64,000 bases of DNA, taken from assembly GCF_039555325.1 (NCBI RefSeq), contig NZ_CP154608.1, positions 310,001 to 374,000 on the forward strand, written 5' to 3'. Shown here piece by piece: positions 53,386-62,083 of the stretch (positions are counted from its first letter, which is position 1; each line of letters opens with the position of its first letter). Under the pieces are notes generated by a model that searched no databases, was not told where the DNA came from, and saw only the letters and a program-made list of their open reading frames with translations. The position numbers were made by a program, and so were the translations under genes. This DNA is from Sphingomicrobium sp. XHP0239. Its GTDB lineage: Bacteria > Pseudomonadota > Alphaproteobacteria > Sphingomonadales > Sphingomonadaceae.

Positions 53386-54159
53386 CTAGGCCGGCGCCCA
53401 TCCCATGAAATGCAGCAATTCGATCGTCTCGCTGACGCGTCCGTCCCTGGTATCATCGATGAACGCCGCTTGCGCGCGGGAACGGGCAGCCCTGCTCATC
53501 GGCTGGCGGCTCCGTTCGACGAGGACATTGGTGGCCCCCATGCCGCGCAAGTCCCGAACGAGATCGGCCATCGCCGAATAGCGAATCTCGACCCGGTCCA
53601 CGTCGACGACGGGCATTTGCAACCCGCTGGCGGCGAGAAGTTGTGTCAGACCCGCGGGATCGAGCCGTGGGTGAAAGCGCGGAGAGTGGCGCTGGCGGTC
53701 TGAATCGGCGGCTGCCATCGCGCGTCGGAGTTGCGGCAACAGGTCGCCGCCCGCCACGAAGCCGATCAGCAGTCCCTCCGCATCGAGCAGGAAACGAAGA
53801 CGCAGCAGAACCTCGGAAAGGTCGTTGACCGTGGCCAGCGTTCCGGACGCGACGATCAGATCGAAGCTGCCCGGATCGAAGTCGATCTCATTCTCGTTCG
53901 CGCGACGGCCGTTCGCGTTCGTGGCTGCGCGGGGAGACGGATCGACGACCTCGAGCCGGTCGACGCGACGCGCGAGCATCGCAACGTGCGCAGGATCGAG
54001 TGCGCCGATCAACAATGCCCGGTCGAACCGGCGCGTGATGGTATCGAGGCGCTCGCAGACATCTTCGATGGCGCGTTGCTCGAGGAAGGTTTCGGCGTCG
54101 TTGCGAACCGCGCGGTCGCGGCGCTGGACGCGGGCAGTCATGTCGAACAGGTCGGCCAT
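53386..54159 (-). CDS. SAM-dependent methyltransferase-like protein (BioC/NDUFAF5-like)
   Basis: A 257-residue protein with the class I methyltransferase fold. It resembles the BioC/NDUFAF5 branch often found beside comF in sphingomonads: FDLIVASGTLATVNDLSEVLLRLRFLLDAEGLLIG is the post-motif core (quoted in two parts around residues 110-145). The SAM motif I reads RALLIGALDPAH and lacks the glycine-rich pattern, so catalysis is doubtful. The TTG at 54195 would lengthen it by 12 residues but has no ribosome-binding site; ATG at 54159 is preferred. It is divergent from comF by 42 bp. Confidence 0.78.
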   Translation of the reverse strand: MADLFDMTARVQRRDRAVRNDAETFLEQRAIEDVCERLDTITRRFDRALLIGALDPAHVAMLARRVDRLEVVDPSPRAATNANGRRANENEIDFDPGSFDLIVASGTLATVNDLSEVLLRLRFLLDAEGLLIGFVAGGDLLPQLRRAMAAADSDRQRHSPRFHPRLDPAGLTQLLAASGLQMPVVDVDRVEIRYSAMADLVRDLRGMGATNVLVERSRQPMSRAARSRAQAAFIDDTRDGRVSETIELLHFMGWAPA

Positions 54160-54201
54160 TCGGCGGCTTGTGAAGAGCGCTTGCCCGCGCGACAAGGGGG
54201 T

Positions 54202-54915
54202 ATGGCCGTCCTTGCCTCGACCGCGCGATCGCTACTCGACCTGGCTTTGCCGCCGCGTTGCGCAGGATGCGGCGAGATCGTCTCGAGCGTGGGGGATTTC
54301 TGCGCCGACTGTTTTATGGCCATCGACTGGTCGGGCACGGACGCCTGCACCCGCTGCGCCCATCCGCTCGAGGCGCTGGACGAGCGCGAATGCGCGGCGT
54401 GTCTGGCGCGTCCGGGGCCGATTGATGCCTTGGTCGCGGCGACCCACTATGGCGACATTACCCGCGCGATGGCGCTCAAGCTCAAATATTCGCGGCGGGT
54501 CGCACTGGCCCGGGTGATGGGCCGGGCGATGGCGCGGCGATTGGGGGAACGCGCCGTCGACGATGCTCTTCTCGTTCCGGTCCCGCTGCATCGCTGGCGC
54601 ATCTGGAAGCGGGGATACAATCAGGCGGGGTTGCTGGCGGCGGATATTGCGCAGCGATCGGGAATTGCGTGGAGTGCCGACGCCCTGCAACGAACGCGGG
54701 CGACGCGATCGCTGGGAACGATGACCGCGCGCCAACGCGAGCGACAGGTGCGCGGCGCGTTCGATGCGGACGCGAGGCAGGTATCGGGCAGGACCGTGAT
54801 CCTGGTGGACGACGTTCGTACCACGGGAAGCACGCTGTCCGCCTGTGCCGAAGCGCTTCGACGCGCCGGCGCGGCACGGGTCGAGGCGGTGGTCTGGACC
54901 CGCGTGGTGCGTTGA
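54202..54915 (+). CDS. comF: ComF family protein
   Basis: A 237-residue protein. The N-terminal zinc-finger part has four Cys-x2-Cys-type pairs (PPRCAGCGE, FCADCFMAI, ACTRCAHP, ECAACLARP) and the C-terminal phosphoribosyltransferase part ends with the PRPP loop VILVDDVRTTGSTLSACAEALR. ComF proteins support natural DNA uptake and recombination, possibly at the cytoplasmic side. An AAGGGGG ribosome-binding site sits before the ATG. grxC and a nitrilase-family gene follow in the same direction. Confidence 0.93.
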   Translation: MAVLASTARSLLDLALPPRCAGCGEIVSSVGDFCADCFMAIDWSGTDACTRCAHPLEALDERECAACLARPGPIDALVAATHYGDITRAMALKLKYSRRVALARVMGRAMARRLGERAVDDALLVPVPLHRWRIWKRGYNQAGLLAADIAQRSGIAWSADALQRTRATRSLGTMTARQRERQVRGAFDADARQVSGRTVILVDDVRTTGSTLSACAEALRRAGAARVEAVVWTRVVR

Positions 54916-54957
54916 AGCGGGCTCGTGCGTTGACCGAGTGAACAAATGAGGAAATCC

Positions 54958-55215
54958 ATGAGTGACGTCGAAATCTATACCAAGGCCACCTGCCCTTTCT
55001 GCATCCGCGCCAAGCGAATGCTCGACATGAAGAATGTCGATTATCGGGAAATCGAGATCAGCGGTGACGAGGAAAAACGCGCCGAAATGATTGAGCGATC
55101 GGATGGCGGGCGGACAGTGCCGCAGATCCTGATCGGCGGAAAGGCGATCGGCGGCTGCGACGAACTGTTCGCTCTCGAACGACAGGGCAAGCTCGACGCC
55201 ATGCTGGCGGACTGA
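54958..55215 (+). CDS. grxC: glutaredoxin 3
   Basis: An 85-residue dithiol glutaredoxin with active site CPFC (ATCPFCIRAKRML) and the glutathione-binding TVP (GRTVPQILIGG) and GGCDEL motifs. It reduces disulfides with glutathione. The ATG at 54958 is chosen because GAGGAAA lies just upstream; an earlier in-frame ATG at 54946 is part of that site. The nitrilase-family gene starts two bases after its stop. Confidence 0.96.
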   Translation: MSDVEIYTKATCPFCIRAKRMLDMKNVDYREIEISGDEEKRAEMIERSDGGRTVPQILIGGKAIGGCDELFALERQGKLDAMLAD

Positions 55216-55216
55216 C

Positions 55217-56041
55217 GTGACGCGCGTTGCGCTCTACCAATCGAACAGCGGGATCGATGCGGCGGCCAATGCCGAAGCGCTCGTCGATGCGGCGGGTCGT
55301 GCAGCGGATGGCGGGGCAGCGATGCTGTTTACCCCTGAAATGGTCAACCTCCTCGACCGCGATCGGAGGCGGGCGGCGGAAGCGATCGTTCCGGAACACG
55401 ACGATGCGACGGTCGCGGCGGCTTGCCGAGCGGCAGGCGATCACGGGCTTTGGATCCATCTGGGATCGGTGGCGGTGGCCACGGACGACGGGAAATGGGT
55501 GAACCGTTCGATCCTCGTCGATCCCAGCGGCTCGATCATGGCGCGCTACGACAAGATGCATCTGTTCGACGTCGACGTGGGTCCGGGCAATCGCTGGCGC
55601 GAGAGCGACGTCTACCGCGCCGGGCAGCGGGCGGTACGCGTGAAGGATACGCCGGTCGGGGCGATGGGAATGACCATCTGCTACGATCTTCGCTTTCCGG
55701 CCTTGTTCGCTCGCCTCGCCGAGGCGGGCGCGAAGGTGGTGACGGTCCCCGCGGCGTTCACCGTGCCGACCGGCGAGGCGCACTGGCACGTGTTGCTGCG
55801 TGCCAGGGCGATCGAGGCGGGCATGTTCGTGATTGCGGCGGCGCAGGACGGGGTGCACGCGGACGGGCGCGAAACCTATGGCCACAGTTTGGTCGTCGAT
55901 CCGTGGGGCGAGGTGCTCCTGGACATGGGCAACGGCGCGGGCGTGGGGTTCGCCGACATCGATCTGGACCGTATCGACGCGGTGCGGGAAAGGATTCCCG
56001 CGATATCCCACCGCCGCGAGGTGGCGCGGCTGGATGATTGA
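55217..56041 (+). CDS. carbon-nitrogen hydrolase (Nit1/NitX-like amidase)
   Basis: A 274-residue member of the nitrilase superfamily. The catalytic triad is visible as Glu in FTPEMVN, Lys in YDKMHLFD and Cys in MTICYDLRFP. This branch resembles Nit1/NitX proteins, which repair deaminated glutathione side-products; the location directly after a glutaredoxin gene supports a glutathione-linked role, though that is inference. It uses a GTG start. The tRNA-Arg(CCT) gene follows after 35 bp. Confidence 0.93.
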   Translation: MTRVALYQSNSGIDAAANAEALVDAAGRAADGGAAMLFTPEMVNLLDRDRRRAAEAIVPEHDDATVAAACRAAGDHGLWIHLGSVAVATDDGKWVNRSILVDPSGSIMARYDKMHLFDVDVGPGNRWRESDVYRAGQRAVRVKDTPVGAMGMTICYDLRFPALFARLAEAGAKVVTVPAAFTVPTGEAHWHVLLRARAIEAGMFVIAAAQDGVHADGRETYGHSLVVDPWGEVLLDMGNGAGVGFADIDLDRIDAVRERIPAISHRREVARLDD

Positions 56042-56076
56042 ACTGCCCCGCATTGCAGGATAGATCGTCGGCGAAG

Positions 56077-56153
56077 GGCTCCGTAGCTCAGCAGGATAGA
56101 GCAGCAGTTTCCTAAACTGAAGGTCGCAGGTTCGAATCCTGCCGGGGCCACCA
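56077..56153 (+). tRNA. tRNA-Arg (CCT anticodon)
   Basis: A 77-nt cloverleaf: acceptor GGCTCCG/CGGGGCC with one GU pair, D arm GCTCAGCAGGATAGAGC, anticodon loop TTCCTAA (anticodon CCT), T arm GGTTCGAATCC, and encoded CCA at 56151-56153. The anticodon stem has one GA mismatch at its outer pair. No own promoter is obvious in the 35 bp before it. Confidence 0.96.
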
Positions 56154-56203
56154 ATTGTGATTTTTCGCGGTTTATCGGGATCGCGCTGTAGGAGACATCC
56201 AAC

Positions 56204-56818
56204 ATGAGCGACGATACTCCCACTGCCGGCGACCTCGTGACCGCCCCGCCGCGGATCGAGGTTCCCGAGGACGTACAGGAAGCGGTCCGGACGCTGCTAC
56301 GCTGGGCGGGTGAGGATCCGGAGCGCGAGGGGTTGCTCGACACGCCGGCGAGGGTGGCGCGCGCATGGGCGGAGTATGCGCGCGGATACAGCGAGGATCC
56401 GGCCATCCACCTCGAGCGCACGTTCGAGGAAGTGGGCGGGTACGACGAGATCGTGCTGCTGAAGGACATCCCGTTCCAGTCGCACTGCGAGCATCACATG
56501 GCGCCGATCATCGGGAAAGCGGCGATCGCCTATTTGCCCGGCGACCGGGTGGTGGGAATTTCCAAGCTGGCGCGCGTGCTGCACGGGTTCGCGCGGCGTT
56601 TGCAGGTGCAGGAGCGGCTGACCGCGCAGGTAGCCGATTGCATCTGGGATCATCTCAAACCGCAGGGCGTGGCCGTGGTGATCGAGGCAAGCCATGCCTG
56701 CATGACCGCGCGCGGGGTCAACACGCCGGGCGTGATGATGACCACGAGCCGGATGATGGGGACGTTCCGCCAGGATCCGCGCAGCCGCGAGGAAGTGCTG
56801 GCGCTGATGGGCTACTGA
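56204..56818 (+). CDS. folE: GTP cyclohydrolase I
   Basis: A 204-residue enzyme that opens the folate/pterin pathway by turning GTP into dihydroneopterin triphosphate. The zinc site is [10 protein letters not shown] with Cys in [12 protein letters not shown], and the core [23 protein letters not shown] is canonical. TAGGAGAC precedes the ATG. Length and order are standard. Confidence 0.97.
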   Translation: MSDDTPTAGDLVTAPPRIEVPEDVQEAVRTLLRWAGEDPEREGLLDTPARVARAWAEYARGYSEDPAIHLERTFEEVGGYDEIVLLKDIPFQSHCEHHMAPIIGKAAIAYLPGDRVVGISKLARVLHGFARRLQVQERLTAQVADCIWDHLKPQGVAVVIEASHACMTARGVNTPGVMMTTSRMMGTFRQDPRSREEVLALMGY

Positions 56819-56871
56819 ACCAAGAAATTTCTTTCCCCAAAGCAATTTAGTCGATAGCGCTCCGTCTCGTT

Positions 56872-58425
56872 ATGGCTGCGTCACTATCCTCCGCTTTCGC
56901 GAACGAACCCTCGCCCGCCTATTGCAGCGTGGAAGGCGACGACGCCCGCGTCGAGATCGTCGCGTCGTTCGACCCCGACAGCCTCGACGACGATCCAGAG
57001 CTCAACGCGCTTCGGCAGTTTGCCGCCGATCTGTGTGAGGCGCCGGCAGCGCTGATCACGATGGTCGAGAAGGACCGGCAGCGGTTCCTGTCGCGCCAAG
57101 GCACGGAAGAAACGGGAACGCCGCGAAGCATCAGTTTCTGCCAGCATGCGATGGTCGAAGGCGATATTTTCGAACTGCGCGACACGCGCAAGGACGAACG
57201 GTTCGCGGAAAACCCGCTGGTGATCAGCGAGCCGTACATCCGTTACTATGCGGGCGCGCCGCTGGTGTCGGTCGAGGGAGCGCCGCTCGGTACCCTATGC
57301 GTGCTGGATTTCGAACCGCGACCCGATGGGTTGACCGATCTGCAGCGGGACGGGTTGAAAGTTCTCGCACAGGCCGTGATGCGGCGGTTGCAGGCACGGC
57401 GCCGCGATATCGAATTCAGCCACGGCCGGGCGGAGGCCGACCGTCTGCTGCGCGAAAGCCAGCGGCAGTTCGACAATCTGGCCGATGCCCTGCCGCAGAT
57501 GGCGTGGTCGACCGACGCCGATGGCATGGTCGATTATTTCAACGCCCGCTGGTACGATTTCACCGGCGCCGAGATCGGCGACCATGACGGCGACAAATGG
57601 GCCGAGGTCCTGCACCCCGACGATCGCGAGCGCGCGAGCGAGGTGTGGCGGAAGGCCGTCGAGAATATCGAGCCCTACGAAGTCGAGTATCGTCTGCGAA
57701 GGCACGACGGCGAATATGTGTGGACGCTGGCGCGCGGACTGCCGGTGACCGATGGCGACGGCAAGGTGCTTCGCTGGTTCGGGAGCAACACCGACATCCA
57801 CCAGAACAAGATGCTGATGGAGAGCCAGGAGCTGTTGTCGCGCGAGCTCAGCCATCGCATCAAGAACATCTTCTCCGTCGTCACGGGGCTGGTCACCTTC
57901 GCGAGCCGATCGCATCCCGAGATGAAGTCGGTGACGACGTCGATCGGGGATCGCATCAATGCGCTGGGCCGTGCGCACAATTACGTGCGCCCGATGGCCG
58001 ATCAGCCTGCGGAGGCGACGTGCCTGAACGAGGTCCTGGCCGATCTGTTCGCGCCTTATGCCGAGGGCGATCGACAGCGGGTGCGAATGGAGGGCGGCGC
58101 GATCGATATCTCCGAATCGAGCCTGACGCCGTTTGCGCTAATCTTTCACGAACTGGCCACCAACGCCGTCAAATATGGCGCGCTGTCGGTGGACGAGGGT
58201 CATGTCGACCTCAAGATCGTCGAGGATGGCGACGACGTGCTGATGGAATGGCGCGAACGCGGTGGTCCGCCCGCCGAGGAGCCCGAAGTGAAAGGGTTCG
58301 GTAGCGATCTTCTGGAGACGAGTCTGGTCCGTCAGTTGAAGGGTTCGATCGAGCGCCGCTGGCTCGACAGCGGGCTTGAGATGGACGTCCGCCTGCCGCG
58401 CGAACGGATCGTCGCGGGCGCCTGA
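56872..58425 (+). CDS. HWE-type sensor histidine kinase with GAF and PAS domains
   Basis: A 517-residue protein without membrane helices. A GAF domain (about residues 40-180) contains ADLCEAPAALITMVEKDRQRF and APLVSVEGAPLGTLCVLDF; a PAS domain (about 205-320) includes FNARWYDFTGAEIGD and VLHPDDRERA. The kinase core has the HWE features: ELSHRIKNIFSVV with phospho-accepting His328, HELATNAVKYGAL, MEWRERGGPP, and GFGSDLLE. HWE kinases signal light, redox or stress. No response regulator is adjacent, so it is an orphan here. Confidence 0.94.
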   Translation: MAASLSSAFANEPSPAYCSVEGDDARVEIVASFDPDSLDDDPELNALRQFAADLCEAPAALITMVEKDRQRFLSRQGTEETGTPRSISFCQHAMVEGDIFELRDTRKDERFAENPLVISEPYIRYYAGAPLVSVEGAPLGTLCVLDFEPRPDGLTDLQRDGLKVLAQAVMRRLQARRRDIEFSHGRAEADRLLRESQRQFDNLADALPQMAWSTDADGMVDYFNARWYDFTGAEIGDHDGDKWAEVLHPDDRERASEVWRKAVENIEPYEVEYRLRRHDGEYVWTLARGLPVTDGDGKVLRWFGSNTDIHQNKMLMESQELLSRELSHRIKNIFSVVTGLVTFASRSHPEMKSVTTSIGDRINALGRAHNYVRPMADQPAEATCLNEVLADLFAPYAEGDRQRVRMEGGAIDISESSLTPFALIFHELATNAVKYGALSVDEGHVDLKIVEDGDDVLMEWRERGGPPAEEPEVKGFGSDLLETSLVRQLKGSIERRWLDSGLEMDVRLPRERIVAGA

Positions 58426-58734
58426 ACCTTTCGGGCGGTTCGCCGCTTGGGTGCGCGCCGCGCGGCCGTAAACCCTCCGAATTCCGAATCTCTGTCGTTC
58501 CGGCCTTCCGTGGTGATCCGGTAAGGACGCCTGTTGTCCTCGGTGGACCGGCAACGCGAACAAAAAGAACCAAAACGGTAAAAACGGCTTGACATTGTCA
58601 CGCTGTTTGGGTACCACTTGGGAACAGTCGAAAATTGGGTCTCGCGGGGTTGGCGGGGTTTCAGAACCACGGATGGGGATCCGGCGGTTCGATCGACGGT
58701 GCATGGAGTTCGGGGCGAGCGGGAGGGAGCGGTC
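58426..58734. other. 309-bp non-coding region ahead of the GTA-like module
   Basis: Between the HWE kinase stop and the first phage-type gene. Reading frames across it are not supported by codon use or ribosome-binding sites. It contains an AGGAC...GTCCT partial inverted repeat near 58520-58540, an A-rich stretch (AACAAAAAGAACCAAAACGG, 58559 onward) and a promoter candidate at 58589-58617. I see no attachment site or tRNA fragment. Confidence 0.6.
58589..58617 (+). promoter_or_regulatory. candidate promoter of the GTA-like module with overlapping palindrome
   Basis: A perfect TTGACA (58589-58594) is followed after 17 bp by TACCAC (58612-58617), a weak -10. The -35 box is embedded in TGACATTGTCA (58590-58600), a perfect 5-bp inverted repeat around one T, as expected for a regulator site over the -35. 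The start would lie about 110 bp before the first gene. Confidence 0.5.
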
Positions 58735-59298
58735 GTGCCCAGCAAAGACAAGGTCGTGGCGTTGCATCTGGAAGCGGGGGCGACGCCGAGAATGAAGAGC
58801 AAGCCCAACAGGATCAGCAAGGCGCAAGATACGGCGTTCTTCGATCATCTCGCGGCAAGCTGCAACGTCAAAAGGTCGGCACAGGCGGCGGGAATATCGC
58901 CGCAGCATTGCTATTCGCGGCGGCGCAGCGACGCGGCCTATCGGCGGCGCTGGGAAGACGCGTTGGCGGAAGGGTATGCGAAGCTCGAGCTGGCGTTGCT
59001 GGAACGGGCGATCCTGGGATCCGAGAAGGTCACGACGGCCTATGACGAGGAGAAGAAGGAAGTGCGATCCACGGTGGTGCGCGAATATTCGAACGCACTG
59101 GCGATGAGCCTGTTGAAGATGCACCGCGAGACGGTCGAGCTGGCGAGCCAGGCGCGGGGGGCCGGGTTCGACGAGCAGGCGGTGCGCGAGGCGCGCGCGG
59201 CGATCGAGACGAAACTGGAATTGCTAAGCGCGCGGGCGGCGGCGCGGCTGGCGGAGACGCATGCGGGCGGGACGGAGCGCGGGGGCGGCGCGTCTTGA
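58735..59298 (+). CDS. small terminase-like protein (GTA g1-type)
   Basis: A 187-residue DNA-binding protein. Residues about 20-70 hold a helix-turn-helix typical of small terminases (KAQDTAFFDHLAASCNVKRSAQAAG then YSRRRSDAAYRRRWEDALAE), followed by a helical oligomerisation region (YSNALAMSLLKMHRETVELA). It would recognise DNA for packaging, though GTAs package with little specificity. The GTG at 58735 has GGGAGGGAG upstream; an ATG at 58792 would trim 19 residues and is a plausible alternative. Its stop overlaps the large terminase start. Confidence 0.78.
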   Translation: MPSKDKVVALHLEAGATPRMKSKPNRISKAQDTAFFDHLAASCNVKRSAQAAGISPQHCYSRRRSDAAYRRRWEDALAEGYAKLELALLERAILGSEKVTTAYDEEKKEVRSTVVREYSNALAMSLLKMHRETVELASQARGAGFDEQAVREARAAIETKLELLSARAAARLAETHAGGTERGGGAS

Positions 59299-60605
59299 GC
59301 CTGACGCTGCGGCAGATGCAGCTGCTCGCCGATCTGCCGCCCGCGCGACGACAGGAGATGCTGAACCGGTTGGAGACGGACGAGACGGTGCATCTCGACC
59401 GGCATTTCATGGCATGGGCGCACGCATCGCAGCTGCCCCCGCCGGGGGAGGCGTGGCGGACGTGGCTGCTGATGGGCGGGCGCGGTTTCGGCAAGACGCG
59501 CGCGGGATCGGAATGGATCTGCGGCCTGGCCGGACCGCGCAAGCGGCAGCGGATCGCGCTGGTCGGTGCGACGCTGGACGAGGCGCGGACGATCATGGTC
59601 GAGGGACGAAGCGGGTTGCTGGCGACGGCGGCGGCGCAGGGCGTGGCGCTGACGTGGGAGCGGTCGAGCGGGCTGCTGCGCTGGCCCGGCGGAACGGTCG
59701 CGCAGATCTTTTCGGGCGAGAGTCCGGAGGCGCTGCGCGGGCCCGAACATCATCACGCGTGGTGCGACGAACTGGGCAAGTGGGGCCGGGCGCAGGAGAC
59801 ATGGGACAATCTGCAGATGGGGCTGCGCGCGGGGGAGCGGCCGCGGTGCCTTGTCACGACGACGCCGCGGCCGTCGAAGCTGCTCGAGCGGTTGATGGCG
59901 GATGGGGATTGCGTGGTCACGAAGGGGCGGATGCAGGACAATATCAACCTGCCGCCCGCGTTCGTGGTGGCGATGGAAGCGCAGTATCGCGGGACGCGGC
60001 TGGGGCGGCAGGAGCTGGACGGCGACTATCTGAAGGAAGTCGACGGGGCGCTGTTCCCGCGCGACCTGCTGGCGCGGGGCCGTTGTGCGGTGGCGGAGAG
60101 TTACGAACGGATCGTGGTGGCGGTCGACCCGCCCGCGAGCGCCCGGGGCGATGCGTGCGGGATCGTGGTGGCGGGGCGCACCGGGGCAATGCGCCACGTC
60201 CTCGCCGATGCCAGCGTCGAACGGCCGAGCCCCGAACAATGGGCGCGGGCGGTGCGAACGGCCTTCGAGGCGTGGTCGGCCGATACGGTGGTGGCCGAGG
60301 CGAACCAGGGCGGGGACATGGTGAGGAGCGTGCTGCGCGCGGCGCACGCCACGATGCCGGTACGACTGGTCCATGCGCGGCGCGGCAAGAGCGTGCGGGC
60401 CGAGCCGATCGCCTGCGGGTTCGAGGCGGGGCGGATCGCGCTGGCAGGAACCTATCCGGCACTTGAGGACGAGTTGGCGGCGATGCGATCGGGCGGCGGC
60501 TACGAAGGGGAGGGGCGATCTCCCGACCGGGCGGATGCGATGGTGTGGGCGCTGTGGGCGCTCGAGGACGGACAGGCGGGGCAGCCGCGCGTGCGGCAGC
60601 TTTAG
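59295..60605 (+). CDS. terminase large subunit (GTA g2-type)
   Basis: A 436-residue packaging motor. Walker A is LLMGGRGFGKTRAGSEW, Walker B HHAWCDELGKWG, and the nuclease domain contributes VVAVDPPASARG, EANQGGDMV and DRADAMVWALW. It translocates DNA into the capsid and cuts it. The TTG at 59295 overlaps the previous stop (TTGA); an ATG at 59316 would give a protein seven residues shorter. The layout matches RcGTA g2 in size and position. Confidence 0.9.
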   Translation: MSLTLRQMQLLADLPPARRQEMLNRLETDETVHLDRHFMAWAHASQLPPPGEAWRTWLLMGGRGFGKTRAGSEWICGLAGPRKRQRIALVGATLDEARTIMVEGRSGLLATAAAQGVALTWERSSGLLRWPGGTVAQIFSGESPEALRGPEHHHAWCDELGKWGRAQETWDNLQMGLRAGERPRCLVTTTPRPSKLLERLMADGDCVVTKGRMQDNINLPPAFVVAMEAQYRGTRLGRQELDGDYLKEVDGALFPRDLLARGRCAVAESYERIVVAVDPPASARGDACGIVVAGRTGAMRHVLADASVERPSPEQWARAVRTAFEAWSADTVVAEANQGGDMVRSVLRAAHATMPVRLVHARRGKSVRAEPIACGFEAGRIALAGTYPALEDELAAMRSGGGYEGEGRSPDRADAMVWALWALEDGQAGQPRVRQL

Positions 60606-60632
60606 GCAGGGCAACAGACAAGGGAGCCAGTA

Positions 60633-61775
60633 ATGAAGTGGCTTGAACAATGGCGGGGCGCCAAGAGCGCGCCCGCGCCGACGGGTGTGGCGTCACGCCG
60701 TGTGCCCGACTGGCTGACGGGCGGGGGCGCGGTGGGCGGCCCGGCACGGGGCTATGACGCGCGGCTCGAGGCGGCGGTGCTGAACAATCCGGTCGGGCAT
60801 CGGGCGGTGAAGCTGATCTCGGGGGCGGTCGGCGGGCTGACGGTCGAGGCCATCGGCGAGGCGGGCGAGGCGGCGGCGGCGCTGGTCGGAGCCGAAGGGT
60901 TTCTCGAGACGGTGGCGATGCACGTGCTGCTGCACGGCAATGCCTATGTACAGGCGGTGCCGGGCGCCGACGATGCGCCGCAGCAGCTGGTGGCGTTGCG
61001 GCCCGAGCGGGTGAGCGTGCTGACCGACGGGGCGGGATGGCCCACGGGGTTCGCCTATCGGATCGGAAGCAAGACGCAGCGGATCGCGGCGAAGGACGCG
61101 CTGGAGCGGCAGCAGGTCGTGCATATCCGCGCCTGCCACCCACGCGACGACCATTACGGGCTGGGCAGCCTGGACGCGGCGATCGCACCGGCGAGCGTGC
61201 ACAATGCGGCGGCGCGGTGGAACCAGGCGCTGCTGGACAATGCAGCGCGTCCGTCGGGCGCGCTCGTCCACCGAAGCGAGGACGGGACGCCGCTGACCGA
61301 CCAGCAGTTCGCGCGGCTGAAGGCCGAATTGACGAGCCAGTACGAAGGCGCCGGCAATGCCGGGCGGCCGTTGCTGCTGGAGGGAGATCTCGACTGGCGG
61401 GCGTTCAGCCTGACCCCGGCGGACATGGATTTCGTGAAGCTGAAGGAAGCGGCGGCGCGCGACATCGCGCTGGCGTTCGGCGTGCCGCCGGTGCTGCTGG
61501 GGCTGCCCGGCGATGCGACCTATGCCAACGGGCGCGAGGCCGGACGCGCGCTGTATCGTCAGACGGTCCTGCCGCTGGCGAAGAAGATCCTGCGCGGCGT
61601 GGAGACGATGCTGTCGGACTGGATCGAACCGGTGCGGTTCGTGATCGACGAGGATCAGCTGTCTGAACTGATGGAGGACCGGTCGCGCCTGTGGACGGCG
61701 TTGAACGACGCGGATTTCCTGACCGACGGCGAGAAGAGGGCGATGCTCGGTTTCCCCGCGGAACGGCCCGAATGA
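60633..61775 (+). CDS. HK97-type portal protein (GTA g3-type)
   Basis: A 380-residue portal subunit; twelve of them form the ring through which DNA enters the head. Typical parts are LNNPVGHRAVKLISGAVGGL, VAMHVLLHGNAYVQAVPGAD, VVHIRACHPRDDHYGLGSL and the late FGVPPVLLGLPGDATYANG. AGGGAGCC precedes the ATG. Length is normal for the GTA form, and its stop overlaps the g3.5-like gene start. Confidence 0.92.
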   Translation: MKWLEQWRGAKSAPAPTGVASRRVPDWLTGGGAVGGPARGYDARLEAAVLNNPVGHRAVKLISGAVGGLTVEAIGEAGEAAAALVGAEGFLETVAMHVLLHGNAYVQAVPGADDAPQQLVALRPERVSVLTDGAGWPTGFAYRIGSKTQRIAAKDALERQQVVHIRACHPRDDHYGLGSLDAAIAPASVHNAAARWNQALLDNAARPSGALVHRSEDGTPLTDQQFARLKAELTSQYEGAGNAGRPLLLEGDLDWRAFSLTPADMDFVKLKEAAARDIALAFGVPPVLLGLPGDATYANGREAGRALYRQTVLPLAKKILRGVETMLSDWIEPVRFVIDEDQLSELMEDRSRLWTALNDADFLTDGEKRAMLGFPAERPE

Positions 61776-62083
61776 GCGCCAAGAGCGTGCTGGCCGAGCT
61801 GTTCCGGCAAGCGGACGAGATGGGCATGGAGGCGGTGACGCTGTCGGCGCTGATCGAGGAGGCGAGTGAGCGCGGCGCGCGCCGGGCGCTGACGAGCCTG
61901 GGTCTCGAGGACAAGGCGGCGCGGCGGGACATGGACGATCTGCGCGAGCTGCTGGGCGCGTGGCGGAGCGCGAAGAAGAGTGCGGGCGCGGCGGTGGTGA
62001 GCTGGGTCGTAAAACTGGCGCTGGCGCTGCTGCTGGTAGGACTGGCGGTGCGGGTCGGGATGGTGCCGGGGATCGGGCGGTGA
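61772..62083 (+). CDS. small membrane-associated phage/GTA protein (DUF6127, g3.5-like)
   Basis: A 103-residue protein with a helical N-terminus (LAELFRQADEMGMEAVTLSA) and a C-terminal hydrophobic helix (VVKLALALLLVGLAVRVGMV). Its place between portal and protease and its pattern ERGARRALTSLGLEDKAARRD match the DUF6127 proteins known from GTA clusters as g3.5. Role is not established. ATGA and GTGA overlaps tie it to both neighbours. Confidence 0.78.
   Translation: MSAKSVLAELFRQADEMGMEAVTLSALIEEASERGARRALTSLGLEDKAARRDMDDLRELLGAWRSAKKSAGAAVVSWVVKLALALLLVGLAVRVGMVPGIGR

Noticed and set aside
56077..56153. tRNA-Arg(CCT) as an attachment site for the phage-type module
   Set aside because: No integrase or second copy of the tRNA 3' end is seen before the module, which begins 2.5 kb later after two ordinary genes.
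56822..56833. AAGAAATTTCTT palindrome before the HWE kinase as an operator or ECF site
   Set aside because: A short AT palindrome can arise by chance, and no GGAAC/CGTT elements are correctly spaced around it.
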